This document shows, piece by piece, positions 44,636-54,435 of a stretch of 64,000 bases of DNA; position 1 is the first letter of the stretch; every line of letters starts with the position of its first letter. Location: the NCBI GenBank assembly GCA_019420275.1, contig JAHZHN010000002.1:99691-163690 (forward strand), read 5' to 3'. This stretch comes from Clostridiales bacterium (GTDB taxonomy: Bacteria; Bacillota; Clostridia; Lachnospirales; Lachnospiraceae). The translations under genes were made by a program, and so were the position numbers. The notes under the pieces are model-generated. The model did not search any database and was not told the DNA's origin. It was given only the letters and a program-made list of their open reading frames with translations.

Positions 44636-45455
44636 TATTTAATCTCTTCTTATGCAATATTTTATATAGTCTTTCTGGTATTAAAACCGCAATTACATTT
44701 TTAAATACCTTTTTAACCCAAAAACGATATTCTATGAGTCTACAATCTAAACTTCTCATACCATCCCATTCAGTCAAAATAATATTAATTCTATTTTTTA
44801 TGGTTCGGCGTTTATATGCATTTTTATCATCTCTCATCATATAAAGAGGCCTCTGAATATTATAACCTTTATACCCTTTTGCATATAGTTTGTACCATAA
44901 ATTTACATCCTCACATCTCAAATATCTCTTTTTTACTGTATACCCTTTTACATCAAAAAAAGCTTTTCGCCGAATCATACATGGTGCATGACAAAAACAA
45001 GGACTTTGCTTAAAAAAATCCTCTCGCTGGGGCCTTTCAGGATTTTTCCATTCTCCCCATATACCACTTTCATCAAAAAAAGACATATTTGAACTCACAA
45101 AAGCAAATTCAGAATGTTTATTTAAAAAATTTACTTCTTGCTGGAACCTAGTTTTTACCGAAATATCGTCCCCATCCTGTCTTGCTATATATTCTCCTTT
45201 TGACATTTTAAAGCATCGATTTAAAGTTGCATTTAATCCCTTATTTGTTTTATTCCTCAAAACAATAAATTTTTCTGGATACTTATCTGCATACTCTTGT
45301 ACTATTTCTAACGTATTATCTCTAGAACCATCATCACAAATAATGAACTCCCAATTTTCATATGTTTGCTGTATAATTGAATCTATCGATTCCCGCAATG
45401 TCGATGCACAATTGTAAACCCCCATAATAATAGATACTTTCTTCTGTGCTTTCAT
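44628..45455 (-). CDS. Family 2 glycosyltransferase
   Basis: 275 residues. VSIIMGVYNCASTLRESIDS, FIICDDGSRDNT, the DxD-like ARQDGDDIS, and a C-terminal RCEDVNLWYKL motif (the ED catalytic pair) match family 2 enzymes of capsule loci. Confidence 0.85.
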   Translation of the reverse strand: MKAQKKVSIIMGVYNCASTLRESIDSIIQQTYENWEFIICDDGSRDNTLEIVQEYADKYPEKFIVLRNKTNKGLNATLNRCFKMSKGEYIARQDGDDISVKTRFQQEVNFLNKHSEFAFVSSNMSFFDESGIWGEWKNPERPQREDFFKQSPCFCHAPCMIRRKAFFDVKGYTVKKRYLRCEDVNLWYKLYAKGYKGYNIQRPLYMMRDDKNAYKRRTIKNRINIILTEWDGMRSLDCRLIEYRFWVKKVFKNVIAVLIPERLYKILHKKRLNNE

Positions 45456-45502
45456 ATATTCAATATTCTCCTATATAATAACTAATGTCACTAATCATAA
45501 AT

Positions 45503-46603
45503 CTATAATCCCCATGTTGCATGCATTTGATAATAATAAAATGCCATATAAACTGCAATTAATCCAAGATATATTAATCTTACAGAATTCTTTGTAAAAG
45601 AATGCTCAATAATCCATGGAATTAAAATATAATTATATAATGAAAAATATATCGGTATTCTTCCTAAAAAAATCCCACTAGTAAAAGCTGAGAGTAAATA
45701 AACAAATGCCGTAATTAGTGCCATATTAGCAGACAAATTTATTACTAGATTATTTTCTCTATCTATTCTACCTTTAAATATTAAAGTCAATATTGCCGGT
45801 ATAGAATATACTAATACTCTCTGTATACTAGTTCCTTCTGTATTCAAATACTGATCTACTTCCCCACTATACTGAGTATTTTCCATAATTCCAGTTATCA
45901 AATCTGTAAATTGCTCCAAAGAAGCAATCGCTATAATTACTGCAATAACCAATAACATTGTCTTTTTATTCCACGCCCGTCCCTGCACAATAAATACCAT
46001 CGGAATCATTAGTAACGCAGAGGCATGCACTGTAGATAGAATTACTGTTAAAACAATAAACAGAATATATTTTTTCTTTAATATTAATCCGATGCAGGCA
46101 AATAAAATAGCGACAGGAATAAACTGACGAATTCCATTATAATTCCATTGGACATAATCTCCCGATGCTAAAAAGAGAAATGCTGAGATTATAAAATTAC
46201 AGGAATACTTTCTATACACCGACATAACACAAAGGATACACACAGTTGCAATCATTGTAAAAAAAATAATTTCTCTGTTCCCTAAAAGTGTTTTAAAAAC
46301 AGCTATAAGAAAGGAAAAACCCTTATCTTTACTGTCTTCTGTGAAACTATTCAATAATCCGCCTATTGATGATGGAGTTTCTTTAAACATATTTAAATAT
46401 GCCGAAGTATCTCCAAAATCTGGTAGAGCTTCAAATCTATTTCCTGCCAGATATATCATTGGGATTGCAAGAACTAAAACAGGAAACCAATTATACCGAA
46501 TCTGTTCATTTCCATATACATTTACTTCTCTGTACATACCCATTGCTGGCGTAAATAATGCTATTATTATTAATAACACAAACAACTGCCATTGAAATAT
46601 CAT
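45503..46603 (-). CDS. EpsG/Wzy-like polysaccharide polymerase
   Basis: 366 residues, about 9-10 transmembrane segments, with the EpsG-family pattern: an extracellular loop with FGDTSAYLNMF and later WNYNGIRQFIPVAILF (the NxxRQ motif). It would join repeat units at the outer face. It sits next to the priming transferase, as expected for a Wzy-dependent pathway. Confidence 0.8.
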   Translation of the reverse strand: MIFQWQLFVLLIIIALFTPAMGMYREVNVYGNEQIRYNWFPVLVLAIPMIYLAGNRFEALPDFGDTSAYLNMFKETPSSIGGLLNSFTEDSKDKGFSFLIAVFKTLLGNREIIFFTMIATVCILCVMSVYRKYSCNFIISAFLFLASGDYVQWNYNGIRQFIPVAILFACIGLILKKKYILFIVLTVILSTVHASALLMIPMVFIVQGRAWNKKTMLLVIAVIIAIASLEQFTDLITGIMENTQYSGEVDQYLNTEGTSIQRVLVYSIPAILTLIFKGRIDRENNLVINLSANMALITAFVYLLSAFTSGIFLGRIPIYFSLYNYILIPWIIEHSFTKNSVRLIYLGLIAVYMAFYYYQMHATWGL

Positions 46604-46619
46604 TAAATTGCACCTCTCT

Positions 46620-48374
46620 TTACATCATTTTTTGATACAATTCTGCCATTTGCTTTACAACTTCATCAATTCCATATTGCTTTATCTTAATTAGATTATA
46701 ATTTTTCATTTTACTCAGTCGTCTTCTATTTTCTGTCATTTTTTTAATACCTTTTACAAATCCATCCACATTTTTAGGGTGAACTAAATATCCGCCCTTT
46801 CCTTTATCAATTAAGTCTATATTTCCCCTGATTTTAGATGCAATAATAGGCAATCCACAGGCCATAGCCTCCATGACGGCAACAGGAAGTCCTTCTTGCA
46901 AAGATGCAAATAAGAAAATATCTGCAGAACTACATAATCGATATACATCTCTACGAAAGCCTAGAAAATGTACTTGTCTTCTAATTCCTAACTCTTTTGC
47001 TTTCTCCTTTAATTCTTTTTCCTGTATTCCATCACCACATATAAAAAGATGGAAATGTGGATTATTGAATTTTGCTACCGCTTCTATTAATACAATATGG
47101 TTCTTTCTTTTTATCAATTGAGCTACAGAAATCGCAAAAATATCATCCTTATTTAATCCAAGTTTTTGGCGAATTATTTGCTTCTCATTCATACTTGCCT
47201 CAGTAAATTTTGTCAAATCAAGTCCGACTCCATTTACGATTGCTACTTCTTTAGCTTTGAATGTATTTGCTCTGGCATAATCTTCTTGATTCATTGTAAT
47301 TAAGAGATCTGTTTGATGAGCAAGTATTCTTTCAATCGGATAATAAATTAGCCAGTTTATTAATGGGGCTCCTTTATAAAAATGAAAACCATGTGCAGTA
47401 TAAATAACTTTTGTTCCTTTTTTCCTTGCCCTTCTCGCTGCTAATCTCGCAACAACACTTCCCATTGGAGTATGACAATGAATGATATCATAGTGCTCTT
47501 TTTCTATGATCTTTTTTAGTTGTCGATATGCAGCTAAATTTCCCTTTTTCCATGGCGTTCTTTCAAAAGGCAGACAATAAAACTGATTGCAATATGGAAT
47601 AACACATTCATCTTTATTATCATAATCATTGTTTGCCGCTACATCTACTTGCCATCCTTGATCATGAAACCACTTAATATATGGCTGATGGAACATGTTA
47701 ATATGTAATCGAACTACTGTTGCTACAAATAAAACCTTCTTTGGTTGTGCATCCTCTTCGGCCGCTGTCATTTCCATCGCTCCGGTTCCTCCTTCTACGA
47801 CTCCTTCGCTCTTTAATACAGATTTAACACTTCCCAGCAGGCATCTTACATCCATGAGGAATCCCAGATGCTGCGCATAATATCCATCCAATTCTGCTTT
47901 GACAGGGATTTCCAATTCATCTCTTCCATGAATCTGCGCCCATCCTGAAATCCCAGGCTTCACATCGTTTGCTCCATATTTATCTCTCTCTGCAATCAGA
48001 TCATACTGATTCCAAAGAGCCGGGCGCGGTCCAATAATTGACATCTCCCCGTTAATCAGAACATTATGTAAAATCTGCGGCAGTTCATCCAGGCTGGTTT
48101 TCCGGAGGAATTTTCCCATCCTGGTGATATAGGCATCCGGATCTTTCAGCAGATGCGTCGGCATATCTTTTGGCGTATCAGTCCGCATCGTCCGGAATTT
48201 GTAAATATAAAAATGTGTTTTATGGATTCCTACTCGTTTTTGCTTGAAATAAACCGGTCCTTTGGAATCCAGTTTAATCAACACAGCGATGATAAGGAAG
48301 ACTGGCCACAGAAATATCATAGCTCCCCCGCAGCATATGATATCCAGCCATCGTTTGATTACTTTCTGATACAT
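46620..48374 (-). CDS. Priming sugar-phosphate transferase fused to family 4 glycosyltransferase
   Basis: About 584 residues from the ATG at 48374 (AGGAG ten bases upstream). Residues 1-200 form a bacterial sugar transferase (WcaJ/TuaA type): one membrane helix, FKQKRVGIHKTHFYIYKFRT, KFLRKTSLDELPQ, IIGPRPALWNQYD and PGISGWAQIHGRDE. A linker (EGVVEGGTGAMEM, then AAEEDAQPKK) leads to a GT-B glycosyltransferase with ADIFLFASLQEGLPVAVMEA. The first half has backbone-like GC and the second half is AT-rich, so the gene spans the junction between conserved and variable parts of the locus. It would both start the repeat unit on undecaprenyl phosphate and add the second sugar. Confidence 0.85.
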   Translation of the reverse strand: MYQKVIKRWLDIICCGGAMIFLWPVFLIIAVLIKLDSKGPVYFKQKRVGIHKTHFYIYKFRTMRTDTPKDMPTHLLKDPDAYITRMGKFLRKTSLDELPQILHNVLINGEMSIIGPRPALWNQYDLIAERDKYGANDVKPGISGWAQIHGRDELEIPVKAELDGYYAQHLGFLMDVRCLLGSVKSVLKSEGVVEGGTGAMEMTAAEEDAQPKKVLFVATVVRLHINMFHQPYIKWFHDQGWQVDVAANNDYDNKDECVIPYCNQFYCLPFERTPWKKGNLAAYRQLKKIIEKEHYDIIHCHTPMGSVVARLAARRARKKGTKVIYTAHGFHFYKGAPLINWLIYYPIERILAHQTDLLITMNQEDYARANTFKAKEVAIVNGVGLDLTKFTEASMNEKQIIRQKLGLNKDDIFAISVAQLIKRKNHIVLIEAVAKFNNPHFHLFICGDGIQEKELKEKAKELGIRRQVHFLGFRRDVYRLCSSADIFLFASLQEGLPVAVMEAMACGLPIIASKIRGNIDLIDKGKGGYLVHPKNVDGFVKGIKKMTENRRRLSKMKNYNLIKIKQYGIDEVVKQMAELYQKMM

Positions 48375-48387
48375 ACTCTCTTTTCTC

Positions 48388-50247
48388 CTAATGTCCATTA
48401 ATGGTGTATTCCGGCACCAGTGTCTTTACAATCTCCCTGATATTCGGATCTTCTGAGAAGGCTGCTGTTTCCAGGACTCTGATGTCTTCCATGAACTTTT
48501 CTTCATCCATTGGTATCGGCTGTCCGATAAAGATTCTCTTATTTGGTGTTTCTTTCTTGTTGTCTTCATCAATCAGCAGTTCTTCATACAGTTTTTCTCC
48601 CGGCCTCAGTCCGGTAAATTTGATCTCAATATCTTCTCCCGGTGTTAACCCTGACAGACGAATCATATTTTCCGCAAGATCCAGGATCTTCACTGGCTCA
48701 CCCATATCCAGGATAAAGATTTCTCCGCCTTTGGCATAGGCCCCGGCCTGAAGCACCAGGCTGACAGCTTCTGGTATCGTCATAAAGTAACGGATGATTT
48801 CCGGATGGGTGACCGTAACCGGTCCGCCTTCCTGGATCTGTTTTCGAAACAGTGGAACGACACTTCCGTTGCTTCCTAAAACATTTCCAAAACGTACCGC
48901 TACATATTCGGTATCGGAATGCTGATTGAATGTCTGAATGACCATCTCACAGATTCGTTTAGACGCTCCCATGATGTTGGTTGGCCTGACAGCCTTGTCG
49001 GTGGAAATCAGCACCATGCGTTTTGTCCCTACAGCGCTGGCTTCTTTTGCCACATTAATTGTTCCGAATACATTATTTTTAATCGCGTCACACGGGCTGT
49101 TTTCCATCAGCGGCACATGTTTATGCGCTGCCGCATGGAATACAATTTCCGGACGGTATTTTGCAAAAATATTGTGGATTCTCTGCCGGTTCTGTACAGA
49201 AACGATCAGAACCGTTACTTCCAGTTCCGGATGGTGACGTTTTAATTCCATCTGAAGTTCATAAGCATTATTCTCATAGTTGTCCAAAATCATCAGGGAT
49301 TTCGGACGATAGTTGGCAATCTGGCGGCACAGCTCGCTTCCAATGGAGCCTCCTCCTCCCGTTACCATTACCTTATGATCTTCCACATACTGCATAATAT
49401 CCGGAAGATCTGTTTTGATTGGTTCTCTTCCCAGCAGATCTTCGATCTGGACATCCCTTAACATGGACACTTTAATCTCTTTGTTGATCAGCTGATACAT
49501 GCCTGGCAGCATACTCATCTTGCATCCGGTCTGCTTACACAGATTTAAAATTTCTTTTCGGTCATGGGCCTCGATTGTCGGCACTGCCAGAATGATTTCT
49601 TTGATTCCAAACCGTACGGCATACGGTATGATCTTATGTCTTCCGCCCACCACAGGGACGCCGTTTAAGAAAGTTCCCCATTTCTTAGGATCATCATCGA
49701 TGATGCAGCGAACTTCTTTTTCTACATATTGGCTGTTTCTGATTTCATTTAAGATCATATTCCCAGCTGCTCCGGCTCCGATCAGCATGACAGCTGTCGG
49801 CTGCTTGTCTACTTTCTGCAGAGGAATTCTCCTTCCTCCCCGCAGCACCCGGATCAAAATCCTTGGAGCAACAATGATCAGTCCTGCCCATCCGATATAA
49901 AGGATAATATAACTCCTCGGAATCGGCATTGCCAGCAGATGGATTCCGATAAACTGGAAAGCGCTGGCTACCAGGACTGCTTTCACTACATTAAAGAAAT
50001 CCATTACACTTGCAAATCTCCACAGGATCGCATAGAGACGATAGGCTGCAAAAATAAACAAGCTGCAGAAGGTATTCAAAAACGCATAGTGCAGCAATGT
50101 ATCAACAAAATATGGCTCTACCGTTGACGGCTGGAATTCAAATCGTGTCAGGATTGCCATGGCAGATGCCAGCTGGATTCCTATGATATCACATAGAACC
50201 AGAACAATGGCCATCCTCTTTCTCATGAATTTTTCCTTTATTTTCAT
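48388..50247 (-). CDS. CapD/FlaA1-family nucleotide-sugar 4,6-dehydratase/epimerase
   Basis: 619 residues. Four N-terminal transmembrane segments, a CoA-binding-like Rossmann domain (MLIGAGAAGNMILNEI), then an SDR domain with VTGGGGSIGSELCRQI, LISTDKAVRPTNIMGASKR and LRPGEKLYEELL. Such membrane proteins (CapD, PglF) convert UDP-GlcNAc to 4-keto-6-deoxy intermediates that feed the priming transferase encoded next. Confidence 0.9.
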   Translation of the reverse strand: MKIKEKFMRKRMAIVLVLCDIIGIQLASAMAILTRFEFQPSTVEPYFVDTLLHYAFLNTFCSLFIFAAYRLYAILWRFASVMDFFNVVKAVLVASAFQFIGIHLLAMPIPRSYIILYIGWAGLIIVAPRILIRVLRGGRRIPLQKVDKQPTAVMLIGAGAAGNMILNEIRNSQYVEKEVRCIIDDDPKKWGTFLNGVPVVGGRHKIIPYAVRFGIKEIILAVPTIEAHDRKEILNLCKQTGCKMSMLPGMYQLINKEIKVSMLRDVQIEDLLGREPIKTDLPDIMQYVEDHKVMVTGGGGSIGSELCRQIANYRPKSLMILDNYENNAYELQMELKRHHPELEVTVLIVSVQNRQRIHNIFAKYRPEIVFHAAAHKHVPLMENSPCDAIKNNVFGTINVAKEASAVGTKRMVLISTDKAVRPTNIMGASKRICEMVIQTFNQHSDTEYVAVRFGNVLGSNGSVVPLFRKQIQEGGPVTVTHPEIIRYFMTIPEAVSLVLQAGAYAKGGEIFILDMGEPVKILDLAENMIRLSGLTPGEDIEIKFTGLRPGEKLYEELLIDEDNKKETPNKRIFIGQPIPMDEEKFMEDIRVLETAAFSEDPNIREIVKTLVPEYTINGH

Positions 50248-50271
50248 TTTCTTTTCCCTCGAATTTCTTTC

Positions 50272-51246
50272 TTACAGATTCGCCTTATACCAGTCAATGG
50301 CAAGTTTCAGACCGGTTTCGAAATCATAGTCTGGATCGTACCCCAGCTTTTCTTTGGCTTTTGTAATATCTGCATTGGAAAACTTGATGTCTCCCTGGCG
50401 TTCCGGACCAAATTCCGGTTTGGTATCAAGTCCCAGAGTTTCGCATAATACATCGTATACATGGAGCAGGCTTTCTTCTGCGCCGTATGCGATGTTGAAG
50501 GCCTCACCGGCACACTCTTCCGGTACCTGGCAGGCTTTTAAGTTGGCTTCTACTACGTTTTCTACAAAGGTAAAGTCTCTTGTCTGCTTTCCGTCCCCGT
50601 TGATTTTCGGTGCTTTGCCTTCCAGCAGGATTTTAATAAACTTTGGAATCACGGCCGCATAGGCTCCTTCCGGATCCTGACGTCTTCCAAATACATTAAA
50701 GTAACGCAGGCCGCAGGTTGGCAGACCATACAGGCTCGTATACAGCCGTCCATATTCTTCACAGGTTTTCTTGTGAAGGGCGTATGGTGACAGAACCTGG
50801 GCTTCATATCCTTCTTTGTTCGGGATTACATCACAGTCTCCATATACAGCGGAACTGGATGCATAAATGAAACGTTTGACTCCCTGGCGTTTGGCCGCTT
50901 CCATCATATGTAAGGTCCCCTGGGCGTTGACCGCATCGTACTCCAGCGGATTTTCAATGCTGCCCGGTACGCTTCCTAATGCTGCCTCGTGGAGAACATA
51001 GTCCACACCTTCACAGGCTTTCATACATGTATCAAAATCCCGGATATCTCCTTTGATAAATTTGAAATCCGGGTGATTCATAAACTCTTCCATATTTTCC
51101 ATCTTTCCTGTGGAAAGATTATCAAGACATACGACTGGATATCCCAGCCCTAAGATGGCTTCACAGAGATTGGACCCAATAAACCCTGCTCCCCCTGTCA
51201 CAAGGAATTTGGTCCCTTCTGAAAATTTGATTGTCTGATACCCCAT
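50272..51246 (-). CDS. UDP-glucose/GlcNAc 4-epimerase-like SDR enzyme
   Basis: 324 residues. FLVTGGAGFIGSNL binds NAD; FIYASSSAVYGD and the catalytic SPYALHKKTCEEYG (Y-x3-K) are present, and GLRYFNVFGRRQDPEGAYAA is typical of GalE/WbpP-type epimerases. First gene of the polysaccharide operon with an AAGGAG site and a clear promoter 60 bp upstream. Confidence 0.85.
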   Translation of the reverse strand: MGYQTIKFSEGTKFLVTGGAGFIGSNLCEAILGLGYPVVCLDNLSTGKMENMEEFMNHPDFKFIKGDIRDFDTCMKACEGVDYVLHEAALGSVPGSIENPLEYDAVNAQGTLHMMEAAKRQGVKRFIYASSSAVYGDCDVIPNKEGYEAQVLSPYALHKKTCEEYGRLYTSLYGLPTCGLRYFNVFGRRQDPEGAYAAVIPKFIKILLEGKAPKINGDGKQTRDFTFVENVVEANLKACQVPEECAGEAFNIAYGAEESLLHVYDVLCETLGLDTKPEFGPERQGDIKFSNADITKAKEKLGYDPDYDFETGLKLAIDWYKANL

Positions 51247-51308
51247 ATTTTTATCTCCTTTTTTCTTATCTCTTCTTCATACTCTGCCTGAATAGGCATA
51301 CTAAATTT

Positions 51309-51337
51309 ATTATAGCACCTTTTGGGTTGTTTCTGAA
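51309..51337 (-). promoter_or_regulatory. Promoter of polysaccharide operon
   Basis: On the - strand, TTCAGA (51337-51332), 17 bp, and TATAAT (51314-51309) preceded by TGC, an extended -10. The start would fall about 55 bp before the epimerase ATG. No other promoter of similar quality was noticed down to 29.7 kb. Confidence 0.65.
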
Positions 51338-51493
51338 TTCCATTCCCGCTGTATTTTGTCCATTTATACACGATTTTGGGGTTTTCCAGCATTTACCTCT
51401 TGACATTTTGATATAAAAATGGTAATTCTTCATATTTTTTCCGATTAATTGAAGTTTTTACAATTCTGCTGAGGAAATAGCTTCCTATGAAAA

Positions 51494-51529
51494 AAACAGC
51501 CGCGAAGAGAAGTCTCCCGGCGGCTGTTT
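51494..51529 (-). terminator. Terminator of purCFB run
   Basis: A 10-bp stem, AAACAGCCGC / GCGGCTGTTT (51529-51520 and 51503-51494 on the - strand), followed by a T run just after the purB stop. Confidence 0.85.
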
Positions 51530-51545
51530 GAATTCGTTTTTCTAT

Positions 51546-52979
51546 TTATACGTTGATCTCGGCTGTCATTCCCAGCACTTCTTTGTTTTCGTCCAGAATC
51601 GGCTGTACCACATCGTGAATGAATTCTTCGGTCTGCTGTGGTGCACGTCCTACGAAGTTCTTTGGATCCATGATGGATTCCAGCTGTTCCATGGTCATTC
51701 CGAAGGCCGGATCGTTGGCGATCCTGCTTAACAGGTCGTTTGGTTTTCCTTCTTCTTTTACCACTTTTCCTGCTGCCATAGAATGTACACGGATTTTCTC
51801 GTGGAGTTCCTGACGGTCTCCTCCTGCTTTTACCGCATCCATCATGATATTTTCCGTTGCCATAAATGGAAGTTCGCTCATTAAGCGGCTTTCAATGACT
51901 TTCGGATATACAACCAGTCCGTCTACAACATTTAAGTAAAGATCCAGGATACCGTCGATGGCAAGGAATCCTTCCGGTACAGATAAACGTTTGTTGGCAG
52001 AGTCATCCAGTGTTCTTTCAAACCACTGTGTAGATGCTACCATTGCAGGATTCATCGCATCTGCCATCACATAATTGGACAGGGAAGCGATTCTCTCACT
52101 TCTCATTGGATTTCTCTTGTATGCCATAGCAGAGGATCCGATCTGGTTCTTCTCGAATGGCTCTTCGATTTCCTTCAGATGCTGAAGAAGACGAATGTCA
52201 TTGGAGAACTTATGCGCAGACTGAGCGATCTGGCTTAAGACATTGATGACACGGGAATCGATTTTTCTTGAGTATGTCTGTCCGGAAACCGGCTGACACT
52301 TGTCAAATCCCATTTTTTCTGCGATCATGCCGTCAATCTTCTTGATCGTTTCATGGTCTCCTTCGAACAGTTCCAGGAAGCTTGCCTGAGTTCCTGTGGT
52401 TCCCTTGGAACCTAAGAGGCGCATGTTCTTGATCACATGATCCAAATCTTCCAGATCATACACAAGATCCATCAGCCATAAGGAAGCTCTCTTTCCTACG
52501 GTTGTCGGCTGTGCCGGCTGGAAATGAGTAAATCCAAGGGTTGGAAGATCTTTGTATTTCATGGCGAACTTGGAAAGCTCGTTCATGACATTCAGAAGTT
52601 TTTTCCGTACTAATTTCAGCGCTTCTGTCATGATGATAATGTCTGTGTTGTCTCCTACATAGCAGGAGGTAGCTCCCAGATGGATGATTCCCTTTGCTTT
52701 CGGACATTGTTTTCCATAAGCATAAACGTGGGACATTACATCATGGCGGACCTGTTTTTCCCTTTCTTTGGCAACATCGTAGTTGATATCGTCTGCATGG
52801 GCTTTCAGCTCATCAATCTGTTCCTGGGTAATGTCCAGTCCTAATTCTTTCTCTGTTTCTGCCAGCGCGATCCATAACTTTCTCCATGTCTTGAATTTCT
52901 TGTCCGGAGAAAAGATGTACTGCATTTCTTTGCTGGCATAGCGTTCTGATAATGGGCTCTGATATCTGTCGTTACTCAT
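51546..52979 (-). CDS. purB: Adenylosuccinate lyase
   Basis: 477 residues. It has the fumarase-superfamily signature GSSAMAYKRNPMRSE, the substrate-binding LGATSCYVGDNTD, and TLGFTHFQPAQPTTVGKR with the catalytic His. It splits SAICAR and adenylosuccinate to release fumarate in purine synthesis. It starts 10 bp after the purF stop, in a purC-purF-purB run. Full length for the clostridial form. Confidence 0.95.
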   Translation of the reverse strand: MSNDRYQSPLSERYASKEMQYIFSPDKKFKTWRKLWIALAETEKELGLDITQEQIDELKAHADDINYDVAKEREKQVRHDVMSHVYAYGKQCPKAKGIIHLGATSCYVGDNTDIIIMTEALKLVRKKLLNVMNELSKFAMKYKDLPTLGFTHFQPAQPTTVGKRASLWLMDLVYDLEDLDHVIKNMRLLGSKGTTGTQASFLELFEGDHETIKKIDGMIAEKMGFDKCQPVSGQTYSRKIDSRVINVLSQIAQSAHKFSNDIRLLQHLKEIEEPFEKNQIGSSAMAYKRNPMRSERIASLSNYVMADAMNPAMVASTQWFERTLDDSANKRLSVPEGFLAIDGILDLYLNVVDGLVVYPKVIESRLMSELPFMATENIMMDAVKAGGDRQELHEKIRVHSMAAGKVVKEEGKPNDLLSRIANDPAFGMTMEQLESIMDPKNFVGRAPQQTEEFIHDVVQPILDENKEVLGMTAEINV

Positions 52980-52988
52980 ATTAACTCC

Positions 52989-54416
52989 TTACTTTTCATA
53001 ATTGCCACGGATATCCCGTGTTGGCGGTTCCATTGGATATTTTCCTGTGAAGCATCCTTTGCAGATTGGCAGTCCTTTGACCATCTCGGAAAGTCTTTCT
53101 TCCCTTAAATAGCCAAGACTGTCCGCTCCGATGATCTTGCGGATGTCTTCAATCGTTCGGTTATAAGCAATCAGCTGTTCTCTTGCCGGAATGTCGGTTC
53201 CAAAATAGCATGGCCACAAAAATGGCGGAGAACTGATCCTTACATGAACCTCGGTCGCTCCTGCGTCTCTTAACATGGAAACAATGCGGTCACTGGTTGT
53301 TCCTCTTACGATAGAGTCATCGATCATGATGATTCTCTTTCCTTCCACCGCTTCCTTAATTACATTCAACTTGATCTGTACGCTGGATTCCCTGCTGCTC
53401 TGTCCCGGCTTGATAAAGGTTCTTCCTACATAAGAATTCTTTACAAACGCTTTGCCGTAAGGAATTCCGGATTCTCTGGAATATCCAAGCGCTGCTGTGT
53501 TTCCGGATTCCGGTACGCCGACAACCAGGTCTGCTTCCACTGGTGAATCCTGCGCCAGGAAACGTCCTGCCTTGATTCTGGAATCATATACGTCCACACC
53601 GTCAATCCGGCTGTCCGGTCTTGCAAAATAAATGTACTCGAAAATACATCTTGCTTCCTGTTCTTCTGGAATGCATTTGTCACAGTTGGACTGAATACCA
53701 TCTTTTGTGATGACGACAATCTCTCCCGGTTTTACGTCACGGACAAATTCTGCACCGATGGTGTCCAGGGCGCAGCTTTCAGATGCAAGAATATAAGCAT
53801 TGTCTCTTTTTCCGATGCAAAGAGGCTTGAATCCGTACGGATCCCTCGCTCCGATCAGTTTTCTTGGAGACATTACGATCAAAGAATAAGCGCCTTTGAT
53901 CTTGTCCATAGCATTGGCCACTGCCTCTTCTACGCTGTCTACCTTGATTCTTTCTCTTGCGATATGATACGCAATTACCTCAGAATCAATGGTTGTCTGG
54001 AAGATAGCTCCTGTGCGCTCTAACTCTTCTTTTAATTCCAGAGCGTTGATCAGGTTTCCGTTGTGGGCTACGCCCAGGATTCCCTTCACGTAATTTAAGA
54101 CCAGCGGCTGGGCATTTTCCCTGGTGCTTTCTCCGGCGGTAGAATAACGGACATGTCCGACACCGATATCTCCCTTTAATCCATTTAAAATCTCCGGAGT
54201 GAAGACTTCGTTGCAAAGTCCCATTCCCTTATGTGTGCAAATGTTGCGTTTCGGCCCATTGGTATCTGCCGTGGCAATACCGCAGCTTTCCTGGCCTCTG
54301 TGCTGCAATGCGAATAATCCATAGTAAATCGTAGATGCTACGTCATTTCCATCGAAATCGTACATCCCAAATACTCCGCATTCTTCTCCTAACTTGTCAA
54401 AGTTCTCTCTGCTCAT
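52989..54416 (-). CDS. purF: Amidophosphoribosyltransferase
   Basis: 475 residues. A short propeptide precedes the nucleophile Cys in EECGVFGMYDFDG. GVGHVRYSTAGES and HNGNLINALEL belong to the glutaminase domain, and MIDDSIVRGTTSDRIV is the PRPP loop. C-terminal Cys residues (CKGCFTGKYP) and CIFEYIYFARPDS fit the Bacillus-type iron-sulfur enzyme. It makes phosphoribosylamine, the first step of purine synthesis. Confidence 0.95.
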   Translation of the reverse strand: MSRENFDKLGEECGVFGMYDFDGNDVASTIYYGLFALQHRGQESCGIATADTNGPKRNICTHKGMGLCNEVFTPEILNGLKGDIGVGHVRYSTAGESTRENAQPLVLNYVKGILGVAHNGNLINALELKEELERTGAIFQTTIDSEVIAYHIARERIKVDSVEEAVANAMDKIKGAYSLIVMSPRKLIGARDPYGFKPLCIGKRDNAYILASESCALDTIGAEFVRDVKPGEIVVITKDGIQSNCDKCIPEEQEARCIFEYIYFARPDSRIDGVDVYDSRIKAGRFLAQDSPVEADLVVGVPESGNTAALGYSRESGIPYGKAFVKNSYVGRTFIKPGQSSRESSVQIKLNVIKEAVEGKRIIMIDDSIVRGTTSDRIVSMLRDAGATEVHVRISSPPFLWPCYFGTDIPAREQLIAYNRTIEDIRKIIGADSLGYLREERLSEMVKGLPICKGCFTGKYPMEPPTRDIRGNYEK

Positions 54417-54435
54417 TGTAATTTAAGCCTTCCTA

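Noticed and set aside
48919..49397. Overlapping + strand ORFs opposite the CapD-like gene
   Set aside because: High-GC antisense shadows; the - strand frame carries all family motifs.
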